Assembly: GCA_029237695.1 (NCBI GenBank)
Contig: JAQRGA010000043.1
Span: 434,001-498,000 of the forward strand
DNA: 64,000 bases
Direction: 5' to 3'
Origin: Conchocele bisecta
Lineage: Eukaryota; Mollusca; Bivalvia; Lucinida; Thyasiridae
Part shown: piece by piece, positions 19,725-30,792 of the stretch
How the letters are laid out: each line of letters begins with the position of its first letter
Numbering within the stretch: the first letter of the stretch is position 1
The notes under the pieces: generated by a model
What the model was told of the DNA's origin: nothing
The model's database searches: none
What the model saw: only the letters and a program-made list of their open reading frames with translations
Program-made: the position numbers and the translations under genes

Positions 19725-20000
19725 TACGGCGCAGGGACGTAAAATTCTTTTTTGAATTAATTCGTTCCCACGAAATAACATTTCGTTCCCTCAATTTAAC
19801 AATTAGTTCCCACGAATTAACAATTCGTTCCCTCAATTTAACAATTCGTTCCCCCGAAATAATAATTCATTCGCGGGAATGAATTGTTAATTCGAGGGAA
19901 CGGTTAATTCGAGGGAACGAATTGTTAAATTGAGGGAACGAATTGTTTTTCGTGGGAACGAATTAGTAAACAAAATCCATGTCCCCTACGGGGCTCCGTA
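19725..20000. mobile_element. Family M foldback with 6-bp target duplication
   Basis: Ends are TACGGCGCAGGGAC and the inverse GTCCCCTACGGGGCTCCGTA. GAATCC is at 19719-19724 and 20001-20006. The interior is an inverted array of roughly 19-bp units, AACAATTCGTTCCCTCAATT, alternating with CCCACGAATT, and mirrored near 19872. Confidence 0.93.
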
Positions 20001-20006
20001 GAATCC

Positions 20007-20289
20007 AGTATCAATTTTGAACCGTCAATCTTGTTTTGAATTGAAACGTTGCTTGTTTTTCCGTGTAGCACAGAACATGCATTAAATAAAGAATTATAAC
20101 AATTCACTTACGGCTAAAATAACAATAAAAGTCGAATAAATAATATGGTATGGTAAATTAAAAGTTATTAACCCTTAGACCGCTACTCACAATAGTTGTC
20201 GTCTGCTGTTGCTTTTATATCTTGCCTTATTTCTCAATAAAAACATGCTTTGACAACAAATATAGATTTTATTGTGAAAAAAAAGTTTC
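20007..20289. other. No feature recognised
   Basis: AT-rich, nothing recognised. Confidence 0.5.
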
Positions 20290-20440
20290 CTGTCTGAATT
20301 TAACATAGGGGCTAAAAATAGATGTTTTCTTTTAAATATTTTTTTTATTTGTGGACCGATTTTCAAAATCTAACTTTTGTGTTCCTATTTACATCATTTC
20401 TAAGGTATCTAGCCAGGTTTCAGACGCCTCCCCCACCTCT
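20290..20440 (+). mobile_element. Family E internal fragment
   Basis: GGACCGATTTTCAAAATCTAAC, ATCTAGCCAGGTTTC and CCCACCTCTTCC match the middle of the E elements at 11541 and 24395. The inverted ends are absent. Confidence 0.6.
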
Positions 20441-20451
20441 TCCATCATTGG

Positions 20452-20574
20452 GGGAATGGTGAACAGTACAGCCGGGCATGCTTCTATCAGGCTGTTTGTG
20501 GTATTTGATCAGGACTGAGCTACACTGGTCACAAATTCCATAAGCCCAATTTCTCCAATCACAGCCACAAATAT
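20452..20574 (+). mobile_element. Family D right half
   Basis: GCATGCTTCTATCAGGCTG, GAGCTACACTGGTCACAAAT and the end TTTCTCCAATCACAGCCACA. Confidence 0.75.
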
Positions 20575-20788
20575 CATATTTGATTATATACCTACCCATG
20601 AAATACATAATTATACGATGTAAATAAAAGTCATATGTTCTCATCGATGAAATACGACTATTTCCGCTATTTATATTCATAACGCGCACCTGCAGTGCCG
20701 GACTGCAAATAGGCTGCAAATACACATTCATTACCGTATACAGTCTAAAAAAACTGCTAATTTCCATGGAACGGTATATAATAAACAG

Positions 20789-20902
20789 AATATTCATATT
20801 TTTGCCACGAATATGACATATATGTTCATCTCGTGGTGTGAAATGTCCATATTTCACATCGCACACCACTCGATGAACATATATGTCAAAAATATGAATA
20901 TC
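20789..20902. repeat. Hairpin MITE
   Basis: ATATTCATATTTTTG and TGACATATATGTTCATC pair with their inverses. The loop region holds GTGAAATGTCCATATTTCAC. Confidence 0.85.
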
Positions 20903-20996
20903 ATATCGGTGGTCTAGTAACAGAAGGTCGTAGCTGCTATGCTAAAGCATAGCAGTTACGACCTTATGTTACTAGACTATCGATATTGTATCATCA
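20903..20996. repeat. Second adjoining hairpin
   Basis: GTCTAGTAACAGAAGGTCGT pairs with ACGACCTTATGTTACTAGAC around GCTATGCTAAAGCATAGC. It abuts the previous hairpin. Confidence 0.85.
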
Positions 20997-21473
20997 CCCA
21001 TCTAAGATGCTCTATTTGAACTATGCGTGGGAGTTTCCATATACGAACTCATGAAATAAGATGTATTGAATGAAAATCATGACTTTCTCATTATCTCATT
21101 TCCGCTGGACGAATATAGATAGCATGGTTGCCAGTGAACAAGCCACATTGAAACAGACTTAGTTTGAAATCGACTTTCGGATTTAAATATGTGTCTAATT
21201 CTTAATGGGGTAAACTTCCCATATGCGATTTCCCCCCTAAATATAATCACCTGTGCCCTATGTACCTAGTCCCCCTCCCTACACAATCCCCACGTAGCTG
21301 GGACGTAATTGAAAGTTCATTAGCCACCTTCATAAATAAACTGTCTAATTCATTAATATTGAGATCAAGTATGTGTCTAATTCCGAGGGTGACAGCAACA
21401 TATACACATAGAGCAGACCGTATGTGTATGTTCGTGATCTACTATCCTATCCGTCATTTTGCTACACTGGTCA
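20997..21473. other. No gene; small inverted motif
   Basis: TGTGTCTAATTC occurs at about 21190 and 21371, and its inverse GAATTAGACAC lies at 33550, so a diverged dispersed repeat may be present. Confidence 0.35.
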
Positions 21474-21711
21474 GGGGCGTTGCCAGCTTTTCAGAAGGGG
21501 GGGGGGTCGAAAAAAAAAATCAGAAATATAAAACAGAAAAAGTATTTCAACTATTCGATGATGAAATTTAACCTATAAGAGTCTCACACATCGATATATG
21601 AGCAAACATAATTTTCTATTTTTGCCATTGTTAATTTAAAACAAAAGCATGTTGGCTCAAAAAGGGGGCTTCGTACGAACCCCCTGAACATCCCTCTGAC
21701 GACGCCCTTGC
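21474..21711. mobile_element. Family BB element, hAT-like ends
   Basis: CAGGGGCGTTGCCAGC and CTGACGACGCCCTTG are inverted ends around poly-G and poly-A. It lies inside D-derived sequence (CTACACTGGT before, GTGGTC after). Confidence 0.65.
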
Positions 21712-21841
21712 AAGTGGTCATATCAGGAGCAAGACTGACCACTACTGTCATAAAGTCCAATTAACCAGTCAAAGCAACATAGCAGTGGTTACACTAGCTG
21801 AAAATGACATAATCAGCCCATTTCTCCTCGCGCTGTAACAT
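21712..21841. mobile_element. D-related fragments
   Basis: ATCAGGAGCAAGACTGACCA, GGTTACACTAGCTGAAAATG and CAGCCCATTTCTCC are diverged pieces of D ends. Confidence 0.45.
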
Positions 21842-22180
21842 GCAGTAGAACCTCTCTAAACCGCAGACTCTGGGGACCACATTATGTTCAATTTAGACAG
21901 GTTTCACTGCAATTTATTTCTTACGTGTATTTTCATGATTGGAAATGACAGAAATTGTTCATGGCATGCTTAATTACAGTGGGACCTCTCTAAACCGGAC
22001 ACCCTGGGACTCGATTATGTTTAATTTAGACAAGTTTCACTGCAATTTATTTCTTATCGTGTCTGTTCATGATTTGAAATGACAGAAATTGTTCATGGTA
22101 TGCTTAATTAAAGTGGAACCTCTATAAACCGGACACCCTGGGAGTCCCAGGGTGTCCGGTATAGAGAGGTTCCCCTGTAT
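21842..22180 (+). mobile_element. Three family J ends in tandem
   Basis: CAGTAGAACCTCTCTAAACC (21843), CAGTGGGACCTCTCTAAACC (21977) and AGTGGAACCTCTATAAACC (22113) are separated by two near-identical spacers (ATGACAGAAATTGTTCATGG). The last is a complete hairpin, CCCTGGGAGTCCCAGGG. Confidence 0.85.
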
Positions 22181-22197
22181 CAGGAGTTGCGGTCACA

Positions 22198-22570
22198 TGT
22201 TCTTGAAGAACGGTTCATATGTATGTGTTTTATATCTTATTTCGGTATGTCTGGTGGTTTGTGTGCATTATTACCAGCATACAATGTACGTCACCTTCCC
22301 GATTTACACGTATAACTAGACGTACACATATTTTGAGAATATATAAGGGGCCGGAAAGTTCGGAACGGCGAATGTGTAGATAATTGGCGATTTCTGTCGT
22401 GTTCAGAGACATATACAAAAACAAAGAAATCCTTGGTAATGTTTGAGCATTAGTAGTTGTACAAAACTATATGGAAATTACCAAAAGCCAACGAAAACCA
22501 CCCAAATATACCCAAATCCGCCAGAACACCCATATGGAAACAACATACTGACCATGTGTTCCAACACATG
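22198..22570 (+). mobile_element. Family DD element
   Basis: TTCTTGAAGAACGGTTCATA, GGAAAGTTCGGAACGGCGAA, GTGTAGATAATTGGCGATTT and AACATACTGACCATGTGTTC occur in the same order at 49018-49380 and inverted at 45651-46000. Non-coding, about 370 bp. Confidence 0.8.
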
Positions 22571-22589
22571 TGGTTGCAATGGCTACGAA

Positions 22590-22665
22590 TTTCCCCATGT
22601 TAAATCCCCATAGACATCTTCACTCCGTGAAGATGTCTATGGGGATTTAACATGGGGAAATTCTT
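22590..22665. repeat. Hairpin shared with family E core
   Basis: TTTCCCCATGTTAAATCCCC and ATAGACATCTTCACTCCGTG with exact inverse. The same palindrome is found in the E element at about 24555-24625. Confidence 0.9.
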
Positions 22666-22680
22666 GACGTGAAAGTATAT

Positions 22681-22760
22681 TTTGTTTGTTTGTTGGGGTT
22701 TAACGGCCTATCAACAGCTAAGGTCATTTAATGCCGGGTCAATGGGTTTAGTACTCTATC
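22681..22760 (-). mobile_element. Possible SINE 3' end
   Basis: TTTGTTTGTTGGGGTTTAAC followed by GGCCTATCAACAGC resembles the reversed tail of a common molluscan tRNA-type SINE. No box A or B is found nearby, so this rests on recall of the tail only. Confidence 0.4.
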
Positions 22761-22811
22761 CCATATATTACCTATACAAGTACATGTACATGTTCAAGTA
22801 CATGTCCAAAT

Positions 22812-22824
22812 GGGGGGGGGGGGG
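22812..22824. repeat. Poly-G tract
   Basis: 13 consecutive G. Confidence 0.95.
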
Positions 22825-23215
22825 ATTCCAAAATCATAACTGAATATTTACAATGAAACAAACTATATATTCAGCCCTGAAATCAGAATAATCCTGATCC
22901 GATGCCAGGTCCTCGCCACATCAGAACACGTCACTTGGCCCCCTCCCAAAAGCAGTAGGATCAGTAATAAGCTTACTACTTATATAATGGGCAATAACCC
23001 AATTCAACTCACAGGTAGCAAAAGAGCCAAAGATAAAAACGTACCTGAGGGCCAAACCAGGTAAATCGTGATTCCTATAAGGGGGGAACCCCTACCGTTA
23101 ATTTACGCCGTCGCGTTCGCCCGACCACCACCCACGAAGTGACAGTAACATATACATATGAGCAACATCGGCAGCGGTTCGCATAATAAGTCCCGTTTAT
23201 CCTCTCGCAGCAATA
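22825..23215. other. No feature recognised
   Basis: No repeat family or exon is evident. Confidence 0.5.
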
Positions 23216-23375
23216 TACATGTATCTTATAACGTTCCTCTCCTTGCATGTTAGAAGTTAACGGGTTTTCAGTAATGGAATGACGACCAGTGTAGATCCTG
23301 ATCAGCCTGTGCGGATGCACAGGCTGATCTGGATCTGCACTGATCGCAAAACTAATAAGCCACATTTCTCCAGTC
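23216..23375 (-). mobile_element. Family D MITE, left end lost
   Basis: TGCATGTTAGAAGTTAACGG, then the core palindrome GATCAGCCTGTGCGGATGCA and CACATTTCTCCAGTCAG. Confidence 0.8.
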
Positions 23376-23411
23376 AGATAACATTAATATAACTGACGTT
23401 GTCATCACCAA

Positions 23412-23615
23412 CTGCATACGAATAAAATGTTCGTAAGTGCAAAATTATGATAGTCTGTAAATTTCACATTAACAACGTTGTCTTGTAAACAATTATTGGA
23501 TTTACATCTGCAGCCTATGCTCAATGAATGTAAATTCATAAATTAAAATTTCCAGATGATCCTGAATTGCACTTACGAACATCTTAATAGTACGAAGTTT
23601 AGTGAAACGGGCCCC
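23412..23615 (+). mobile_element. Decayed family A element
   Basis: The left end is eroded (CATACGAATAAAATGTTCG) and most of the left arm of the central palindrome is missing. The right end is TTTAGTGAAACGGGCCCC. Confidence 0.8.
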
Positions 23616-24394
23616 ATGAGTTTCAATAGCAAACCTACGTTGTTTTCTCACCTATTTTATGTTTGCTTATGCTGACCACTGGCGCACTGAGGGATCCAAA
23701 TCGTCTGCTTTATGTGTAGAAGCTGTATATTGTTCATGTGCTTCTTAGGTACCAGTCCACCAAGATTTTATAATTTTTTAGCAATTCTTGGCCGAGCGAG
23801 CACTTCAGCAAGTTTTTTTTTCTCAGATATCCTCTTCATATATTCACAGAGGCTGTTTGCTGTATACACCTGTTACATTATATGTCAAGAAACTTTAGTA
23901 GCTACACAAATCAAATTGGCATACAGCTAAGAGCATTTATAATGTGTAAAAGTTAGCATGTGCTGGTCAATTTCTGCACTTATTCCGTCATGGCCGCTGG
24001 ACTAAAGGCGCCAGAAAGCTATGTGACGTGCGGAGTTTGCACCAACAAATAATGTGTGAATCAAGTCTACATGTATACCTGTCCACACTGATCATAGTCT
24101 GTACTGGTACTGAGTGATTTGTTTTCGAGCCACAAACCTCTGTTTCAGACTGTTAAAATTGAGCCCCAAACAACAAACACACATTTCGAGCGGAAGATGC
24201 GTACAATTTTAATCTGAATATGCTCACTAAATGGCCCAGATCACAGTTTGGCACATCATTTTACAAATACTTGCTTTTGTCAGCTGAAAATAGCATAGGA
24301 TGGTGAGTATTTAATTTTAAGTCACATTCAATCACCACAGACAGGCAGTTTTGGAATATTCAGTAAAACGCCCATAGGAAAACTACGAAACTAT
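23616..24394. other. 780 bp without recognised repeat
   Basis: Moderately AT-rich, with only short open frames. No splice-bounded exon that I could support. Confidence 0.5.
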
Positions 24395-24961
24395 AGTCTG
24401 TTTCACGAAAGCTGCCCAAATTTTACGGCCATATAAACAATTCAAAAACCATATTTTTTCGATAATATTAAATTAAAGGAAAATTTAAGAATGAGCCTTC
24501 TTTTTATTTCGTGAAATTTTGTCAAATATTGATTTTATTGCTCAAAAATATTTCCCCATATTAAATCCCCATAGACATCTTCACGGAGTGAAGATGTCTA
24601 TGGGGATTTAACATGGGGAAATTTTTTAGAATTTCAGAAATATTGGACCGATTTTTAAAAATTAACTTTTGTTTTCTTAGTTAGATCATTTCCAAGTTAT
24701 CTAGCTATGTTTCGGAGTCAATTTCCAAAACAAATTGTTTTTTGACTCCTCCCACAAGTCCTCTACCTCTTTTTCCCCCATGTTAAATTCCCATAGAGAA
24801 ATCAATTTTTCGTAATAAAACCAATATTTGACAAAATTTCACGAAATAAAAAGAAGGCTCATTCTTAAATTTTCCTTTAATTTAATATTATCGAAAAACA
24901 TATTGTTTTTGCATTGTTTATATAGCCGTAAAATTTGGGCAGGTTTCGTGAAACAGACTAT
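24395..24961. mobile_element. Family E element, full length
   Basis: AGTCTGTTTCACGAAAGC to the inverse TTTCGTGAAACAGACT, flanked by TA/TA (CTAT|AGTC and GACT|ATAA). The inverted ends, about 145 bp, are almost identical. The core holds the AAATCCCCATAGACATCTTC hairpin. Confidence 0.93.
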
Positions 24962-25118
24962 AAGCCTTTTTCAAGTGGACTGGTACCTCATATTGTGTTG
25001 ACCATCTGCACACAGGAAGACGCTTTAAGCGCACATTTAGGTGCGCAATACACCGCAGACAGCAACATAATAGACGCTACACTTGTTACACATGTCATAA
25101 CTCAATTAAACCAATCAG

Positions 25119-25249
25119 TAGCCGATTTCACCAACATTGCAAAGTATACTTATCTAGCAAAGTATACTTTGAGGGAGAAATTTTCAATTTAAGGATAAAT
25201 TTATTAACTTGTATTATACTGAATTTATTACATTATTACAGCCATTTTG
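25119..25249 (+). mobile_element. Family B MITE, left half only
   Basis: TAGCCGATTTCACCAACATT to the middle of the central palindrome (CAGCCATTTTG), where it stops abruptly. Confidence 0.85.
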
Positions 25250-25392
25250 TTGCATAATGTTTGTGGAGAGGATTTCAATAAGTTTGTATAAGCTTTCAAT
25301 CCAATCCAAACTATTACCTATGTACATGTTTGTATGTGAATGCAGTAAATAAATATGTTTATACCAATTTTGATGAAATCAACAGATTATGT

Positions 25393-25440
25393 CTAAGACT
25401 AGTCACAAATGCCATAAGCCCCGTTTCTCCAATCAAAGTA
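25393..25440 (+). mobile_element. Family D terminal fragment
   Basis: GTCACAAATGCCATAAGCCC and CGTTTCTCCAATCA. Confidence 0.55.
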
Positions 25441-25449
25441 GCACATCAG

Positions 25450-25753
25450 TAGCCTATTTCACCAACATTGCAAAGTATACTTTACTAGCAAAGTATACTT
25501 TGAGGGAGTAATCATTTATTTTTCCTGAAATGCATTATTTCATATGAAACTAACAACTGCATATATTTGATGATTAAAAGTATGCAGAATTATTATACTG
25601 AATTCATTACATTATCACAGCCAAAATGGCTGTGATAATGTAATAAATTCAGTATAATAAAAATTAATAAATTTATCATAAAATAGAAAATTTCTCCCTC
25701 AAAGTATACTTTGCTGCTAAAGTATACTTTGCAATTTTGATGAAATCGGCTAC
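25450..25753 (-). mobile_element. Family B MITE, full length
   Basis: TAGCCTATTTCACC to GATGAAATCGGCTA with all internal boxes and the CACAGCCAAAATGGCTGTG centre. Confidence 0.95.
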
Positions 25754-25754
25754 A

Positions 25755-25812
25755 GGAGCAAGACTGGTCACAGATTACATATGCTCCATTTCGTCAGTTA
25801 CAGCCATATGCA
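25755..25812 (+). mobile_element. Family D terminal fragment
   Basis: GGAGCAAGACTGGTCACAGA, CTCCATTTCGTCAGTTACAG. Together with 25393-25440 it may be one D-derived patch interrupted by B. Confidence 0.5.
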
Positions 25813-25930
25813 TCATAACTGTCATGTTGCATTAGCGTATAGTGTTAAACTCAAATTTAGATCACAGACTGATATGTGATCGTCAGAACATGACAAAACA
25901 AGGCTTATTGCATTTAGTTAGGAAATGCGA

Positions 25931-26132
25931 TCACGGCACTAACCTGCTATTTTATTTATCCCATCAACACCTACAAATAGCTTTACAATGCAAACAATGA
26001 CCCCAGCCGCATCCTCAAAATCGGAGAATCGACTAGTATGACAACCGCACATATTCATACGCAGTGATTAGGTCGTATTGACAGGATATCAAAAACGTTT
26101 CACGGCACATACGCACTGTGTTGACGGGATAA
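25931..26132 (+). mobile_element. Family H, hairpin half lost
   Basis: CGGCACTAACCTGCTATTTT to GTGTTGACGGGATAAG. Only the right half is present. Confidence 0.85.
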
Positions 26133-26246
26133 GAGCCTGGTCACTGCATGTAGTGTTCGCTATCAACTGACCTGGTGTTTCTAATTATTTAAAAATTGAG
26201 AACGGGCTGCATCTAAATATCTGTGTAGTGGCTGGTTCGTGGAGAT

Positions 26247-26486
26247 ATGAGGCTGTGATCGGGGAAATATAATTTATAGGTATTTCGACCAGTGTAGATC
26301 CAGATCAGCCTGTGCATCCGCACAGTCTGATCAGGATCTGCACTACTCGATATCCATCAATCAAATACCCGACTAGCGTCTAACAAGCAATCTAGATCGC
26401 TATCAGATTACATGAGTGCAATTTGATTACGAGCTACACTGGTCAGAAATGCCATATAAAGCCCCATTTTCCCGGTCACAGCCGCA
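26247..26486 (+). mobile_element. Family D MITE, full length
   Basis: GAGGCTGTGATCGGGG to CCGGTCACAGCCGC, core GATCAGCCTGTGCATCCGCA, with CGTCTAACAAGCAATCTAGA inside. Confidence 0.9.
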
Positions 26487-26566
26487 AATCATTGCATCGA
26501 TCCATCGCATCGTACAGACGAAGGTTAAAAAACTTTCGTTTCTTCGTTGATGAACGTAAGCTTCTA

Positions 26567-26579
26567 CCCCCCCCCCCCC
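26567..26579. repeat. Poly-C tract
   Basis: About 13 consecutive C. Confidence 0.9.
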
Positions 26580-26869
26580 TCTCCCAACCCATACCCCACA
26601 TTCCATAATGCATTCCCGTCTGTATGTAACATTTCTGTTAAACGGAACCTAAAACATAATCAATCAACCAATTACTGGCCGTAAGCACATTAAGCCTCAT
26701 TTTGTCATGATGGGTCTGATTGGGACTTGTCAGGAGAAAATCGCTCCAATTAGTGCTTTGACCAGTTTAATATCTTCTGATGAACGATCACGCTCTTGAA
26801 GAATGCTATGTCTTGCTGGATATTTTAACATAATTCGGTATTAAAGTGTGTATCCATCTAACTAGTGAA

Positions 26870-26950
26870 CAGCGTAGGCCCTGATCTGACCGCGCGGATG
26901 CGCGGGCAGATCTGGGGCTACGCTGGGCTACGTTGGACACAAACGACTCT
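26870..26950. mobile_element. D-type core hairpin, GC-rich variant
   Basis: GAACAGCGTAGGCCCTGATC, core GCGCGGATGCGCGG and GATCTGGGGCTACGCTGG. The arms are shared with 15121 and 50218. Confidence 0.7.
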
Positions 26951-28060
26951 GCTTTTATGTCAGTCCCTTCACGATGTGTCACGTGTTTGTTTCACGTCGC
27001 GTACTGGCACTGTCGGAATCCGGAATTCGGAATTCTCTGATGAAAGATACGGAGATTCAAAGAGTGAGAAGATTTATTGCCGCTTTGTCTATCACATGAT
27101 CGCAGTTTGATGATTTTCACGAATAAAGGAGGAAGAAAAAAATGGAAGATGTATAAATAACGTTGTTCACCGCAATTAACCAGCTACATCAAACTCGGAG
27201 GAGACACCGAACTCGGAGTATGTACGCTAACAGAATACAGCACGAACTGAACCACTTTGTGAACCATAGGCGTCGCCAGGGAGGGGGGGGGGGGGAGGCG
27301 AACGTACCCTCTTTTCAGTTTTAACTTTTGGATGAAAATATGACTATTGGTAAGGAAAGTACATAATACGTCTCTGCTATTGGATATAGACTGTTTCTAT
27401 TTCAGGAATACATGTTGAATATGTATGATCGCGATGTCAACTAGTCTAGAATCGGCTTCGCCCTCCAATTTAACTCCAATCTCTGTGGCTGTTGAGAGAT
27501 TGTGGCGAAAAATAAGCGCCTGAATTATAGACATACAACAACAGCAACAACAACAACAACAATAATTTGTCTGCGTCGTGAAAAACTCTAAAGATAAAAG
27601 CCAACGGAAGTTGGACTCCTACTTTGTACCCGGGTAAATGATATTTGCATATGTGTACATATTCATCCCCCACCCAAAAAACCACATCTACAGCCCCCCA
27701 CCCCGCTCCCAGGCCAGATTAAATTCATGTCGTGTTTGGACCCCACCACCGAGACACGACACGCGGCAATTCCAGGACCACTACGATTCAACAACCAAAA
27801 TAAATGAAAATGACCGATGTGAAAAGTAAAAGTTGAAAAATGATTTAGGGACCTGGCTTGCAAGAGTTGTCTGAGACGCAAGTTCGGGTCGATTTCTTTG
27901 GAGGAGTGTTGAAAGTCATTTTCTACGATTTATCGAAGATTTACAGATATTTTTCTTACGGAAATTCGGTGGTGCGATTGTGGAAATTATAGCTCTAAAA
28001 TGCATTAGAACGTCGGAAATTGCACATAGAAATCAAAAATGATAGGGCTCGGTATGAAAG
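26951..28060. other. No gene; poly-G and (CAA)n
   Basis: GGCGTCGCCAGGGAGG with a G-run at 27284-27295 looks like one end of a BB-type element. (CAACAA)n with CAGCAA lies at about 27536-27563. The frames here are low-complexity. Confidence 0.5.
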
Positions 28061-28064
28061 TTAA

Positions 28065-28574
28065 AGGTACATGTACATGCCCAGTCAGTAGACACAAACT
28101 GTTATTTATATCAGAGACATCATCAGAGACATTTTCGGGCAGAATAAACATTAATTCAACATTACCCCACGTATTGATTGACATTATTATACATTTTATA
28201 TCAGACTTAAATTTCCACACTAATATCAGGGGCTATAACCGTGTTTCCTTAAAATGTTACCGGACATTATTATTTATTCTCTGTATTTAATTTTTGAAGT
28301 GCAATGATCATAATTGATAAATTGTCGACAATATTATTTTTTCCAGGTGACGCATTTAATTAGTATAAATAATCACAAAATGCCATGCCTCATTTGCATA
28401 TGAAAATAGCCTGATACCAACGCGCGTCACTATCAGTAAAATAAACATTACTACATGATTATATCTGTATAGCAGGCACTCGTAATTTATAGAACTGGTG
28501 GAATAGTGACACAATTATACACTTGTTTAATTCCTATACAGAACATTCTGTGCCTACTGAGTGGGCATGCACCT
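28065..28574 (-). mobile_element. Family C element, TTAA-flanked
   Basis: TTAA at 28061-28064 and 28575-28578. Ends AGGTACATGTACATGCCC and GGGCATGCACCT. The interior is the inverse of the copies at 10966 and 32141. Confidence 0.93.
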
Positions 28575-28601
28575 TTAAGCAATAATACGTTTACGCAAAT
28601 A

Positions 28602-28701
28602 CAGTGGTGTCAGCGTGTAAGTGCACACACGAACGAACACGACAGGTTGGTTCCAACCTGTCGTGTTCGTTCGTGTGTGTACTTACACGCTGACCCCACT
28701 G
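28602..28701. mobile_element. Family W hairpin, TA-flanked
   Basis: CAGTGGTGTCAGCGTGTAAG to its inverse, with arms ACACACGAACGAACACGACA and CAGGTTGGTTCCAACCTG at the tip. TA on both sides. CAGT ends with TA fit Tc1/mariner/pogo MITEs. Confidence 0.92.
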
Positions 28702-28970
28702 TACATGTGAGCGTCTCAATGCCTACTCCGAGTATGTTGTGCCGACTCCGAGTTTGTTGCATCAGGATATCTGGTGTGTTGCTCGGATGCCAATCGCAAG
28801 GCGTATACAGGATGGTAAAACACTTCAAATGTGAATGCCACCACTGAGCTAATTGAGCTTGTGTCATATGCGACCAGCCTAGCTCCTGATCCGCTAGCAA
28901 ACTCCAATAGAATTATACGGCTCTCTAATGTTTTTGGAAACAACATTCCAAATGTGAATAGCGAACATAT
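28702..28970. other. D-like scraps only
   Basis: GCGACCAGCCTAGCTCCTGATC at about 28870 resembles D; nothing else is recognised. Confidence 0.4.
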
Positions 28971-29035
28971 GAGACCCTGATCAGACTGCAGTCTGATCTG
29001 GGTCTAATATGGTCGCAAAAGCCAGAAATCTCACT
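28971..29035. mobile_element. D-type core hairpin
   Basis: GACCCTGATCAGACTGCAGT and CTGATCTGGGTC form a palindrome, followed by ATGGTCGCAAAAGCC. Confidence 0.7.
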
Positions 29036-29515
29036 GTAACAATAAGGTGCGTATTTCTTTACCCAACTAGTGTAGTTTCTGGCCAATTGGGGCAATTTCA
29101 GTTTGTTTGTCATATTCGCTATGAACTCATAGTTCTGGTTAGTGAAGACCATTATCAGATTGTGCGAGGTGTGGGGCTTTGTCATAAAGACCCGTTTTCT
29201 CAGAACATATATTTATTGTATTAATCCTGCTGCAAGAGTGTAGTTACATCGTCTGACCAGCATAGACCCAACAGATCTGAGCAGTTTGATCAAATACTTC
29301 GATTTTCACCAACCAGCCATTTAAGAAGATTTACATAATTCTACATCATCAGGACAACAATTCAAATCCTATTGCATAATTATAAATATTCATATACAAG
29401 CTATTGCGGATTTTCCATTATTACAATCCGTAGGTATCTTTTCTCAGATTGCGGTGTATGTACTAAGAAAATGGATTTTTGTTTATAACGAATGCCTGAC
29501 TACTTCATTGATTAA
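29036..29515. other. No feature recognised
   Basis: AT-rich; nothing supported. Confidence 0.5.
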
Positions 29516-29612
29516 ATAGCGAACAGTGCAGGCACAGATCAGACTGCGCGGATGCGCAGACTGACCTGTGGCTGCGCTGGCCGCAAGAGCCATAGGGTCG
29601 GTTTTCTCACGC
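29516..29612. mobile_element. D-type core hairpin, GC-rich
   Basis: GCAGGCACAGATCAGACTGC / GCAGACTGACCTGTGGCTGC around GCGGATGCG, then GGCCGCAAGAGCCATAGG. Confidence 0.75.
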
Positions 29613-29634
29613 AACGATCAAATTAATATAACAG

Positions 29635-29830
29635 TTTCATGAGAAAACAAGACTTATCGCGTATTAACCGTTTTCCGTAATCACTATCTAAAATCAGTCA
29701 AAGTTGCCGTAAATGAAGTCGAAAAGTGTCGTAGATTTCAGCACAGACGCAGAATTAAGTGAAGTATATAGTCTGAAATTTTCGCAAACTTTCCACGCCA
29801 TTTACATGCGAATACTACAATGTATATCAC
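29635..29830. mobile_element. Possible diverged family T element
   Basis: TTTCATGAGAAAACAAG, CCGTAAATGAAGTCGAAAAG and ACGCCATTTACATGCG resemble T interiors, but the GAGACACGCC ends are not clear. Confidence 0.35.
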
Positions 29831-30063
29831 AGGCAATTGTATTGCGTTTCGGGCGTGTATTCGTGTGTATTCCATCCCATTGACTGCACTGAATTTAGTT
29901 TGTTAATGCATGGGAATTCAATTAATATTTCGAATATAGAAACAAACAAAAAAAATATCTTTCGGAAATATGTTGTTTTCCTAAATGAAAGTATTTTATT
30001 TGGGAAATCCTTATTTTGTCAAAATTTCAGTTCAATTCTCATAACCCAGCATACAAAACCCCT

Positions 30064-30305
30064 GGGGACCGTTTCACTAAACTTCGTACGACCAAGAAGT
30101 TCGTAAGTACAAACTTGAAATCCACAATAGCATTTGTTCTGACATTCTATTTTGGAATTTTTTTCGTGGATCTGCGATAATTAATGACATGATCCCGTAG
30201 GTTCAAAGCGGTAGCATTTTGAGAAACACGCTAATGTGAGGAGTAAATTCATAGAAATCTTCGTACGAACATTTATATCGTACGAAGTTTAGTGAAACGG
30301 GCCCC
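30064..30305 (+). mobile_element. Family A ends around a different core
   Basis: GGGGACCGTTTCACTAAAC and TTTAGTGAAACGGGCCCC are A ends with TTCGTAAGT / CTTCGTACGAAC. The interior (ATCCACAATAGCATTTGTTC and others) lacks the family hairpin. Confidence 0.85.
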
Positions 30306-30418
30306 AGGTTATTGTTAATGATTTTCATTGTAATTAGTGTAGCGTGGTGTATCGGTGATGCTGCTGTCTGTTCATGATTGCAAAACGCACCCATATTACT
30401 AGCAAATGTAGTGAGGCT

Positions 30419-30661
30419 GGGGGCCGTTTCACTAAACTTCTTACGACTAAAATGTTCGTAAGTGCAAAATTATCATAGTCTTTAAATGTCACATTAACAA
30501 TGTTTTCTTGTAAACAATTATTGGATTTACATTTATTGAGCATAGGATACATATACAGCCTGTGCTCAATAAATGTAAAGCCATCAATTGAAATTTCCAG
30601 ACGATTCTAAATTTGCACTTACGAACATTTTAGTCGTACGAAGTTTAGTGAAACGGGCCCC
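30419..30661 (+). mobile_element. Family A foldback element
   Basis: GGGGGCCGTTTCACTAAAC to GTTTAGTGAAACGGGCCCC with a slightly diverged centre, GGATACATATACAGCC. Confidence 0.93.
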
Positions 30662-30719
30662 TGTATCCCGTACATCCTAGATACCTCACATGCTGTCAGC
30701 TTGATAGAGATTAATTTAA

Positions 30720-30792
30720 TGGGTCAGTGGAATAAGGGGGCTAAGTCCCTTAGGGGACTTAGGGACTTAGCCCCCTTTTTCCACTGATCCCT
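30720..30792. mobile_element. Small hairpin flanked by TTAA
   Basis: GGGTCAGTGGAATAAGGGGG and the inverse CCCCCTTTTTTCCACTGATCC around CTAAGTCCCTTAGGGGACTT. TTAA at 30716-30719 and 30793-30796. Confidence 0.8.

Noticed and set aside
20420..20869. 149-codon minus-strand frame
   Set aside because: It covers E and D fragments and a hairpin; no domain, no plausible start context.
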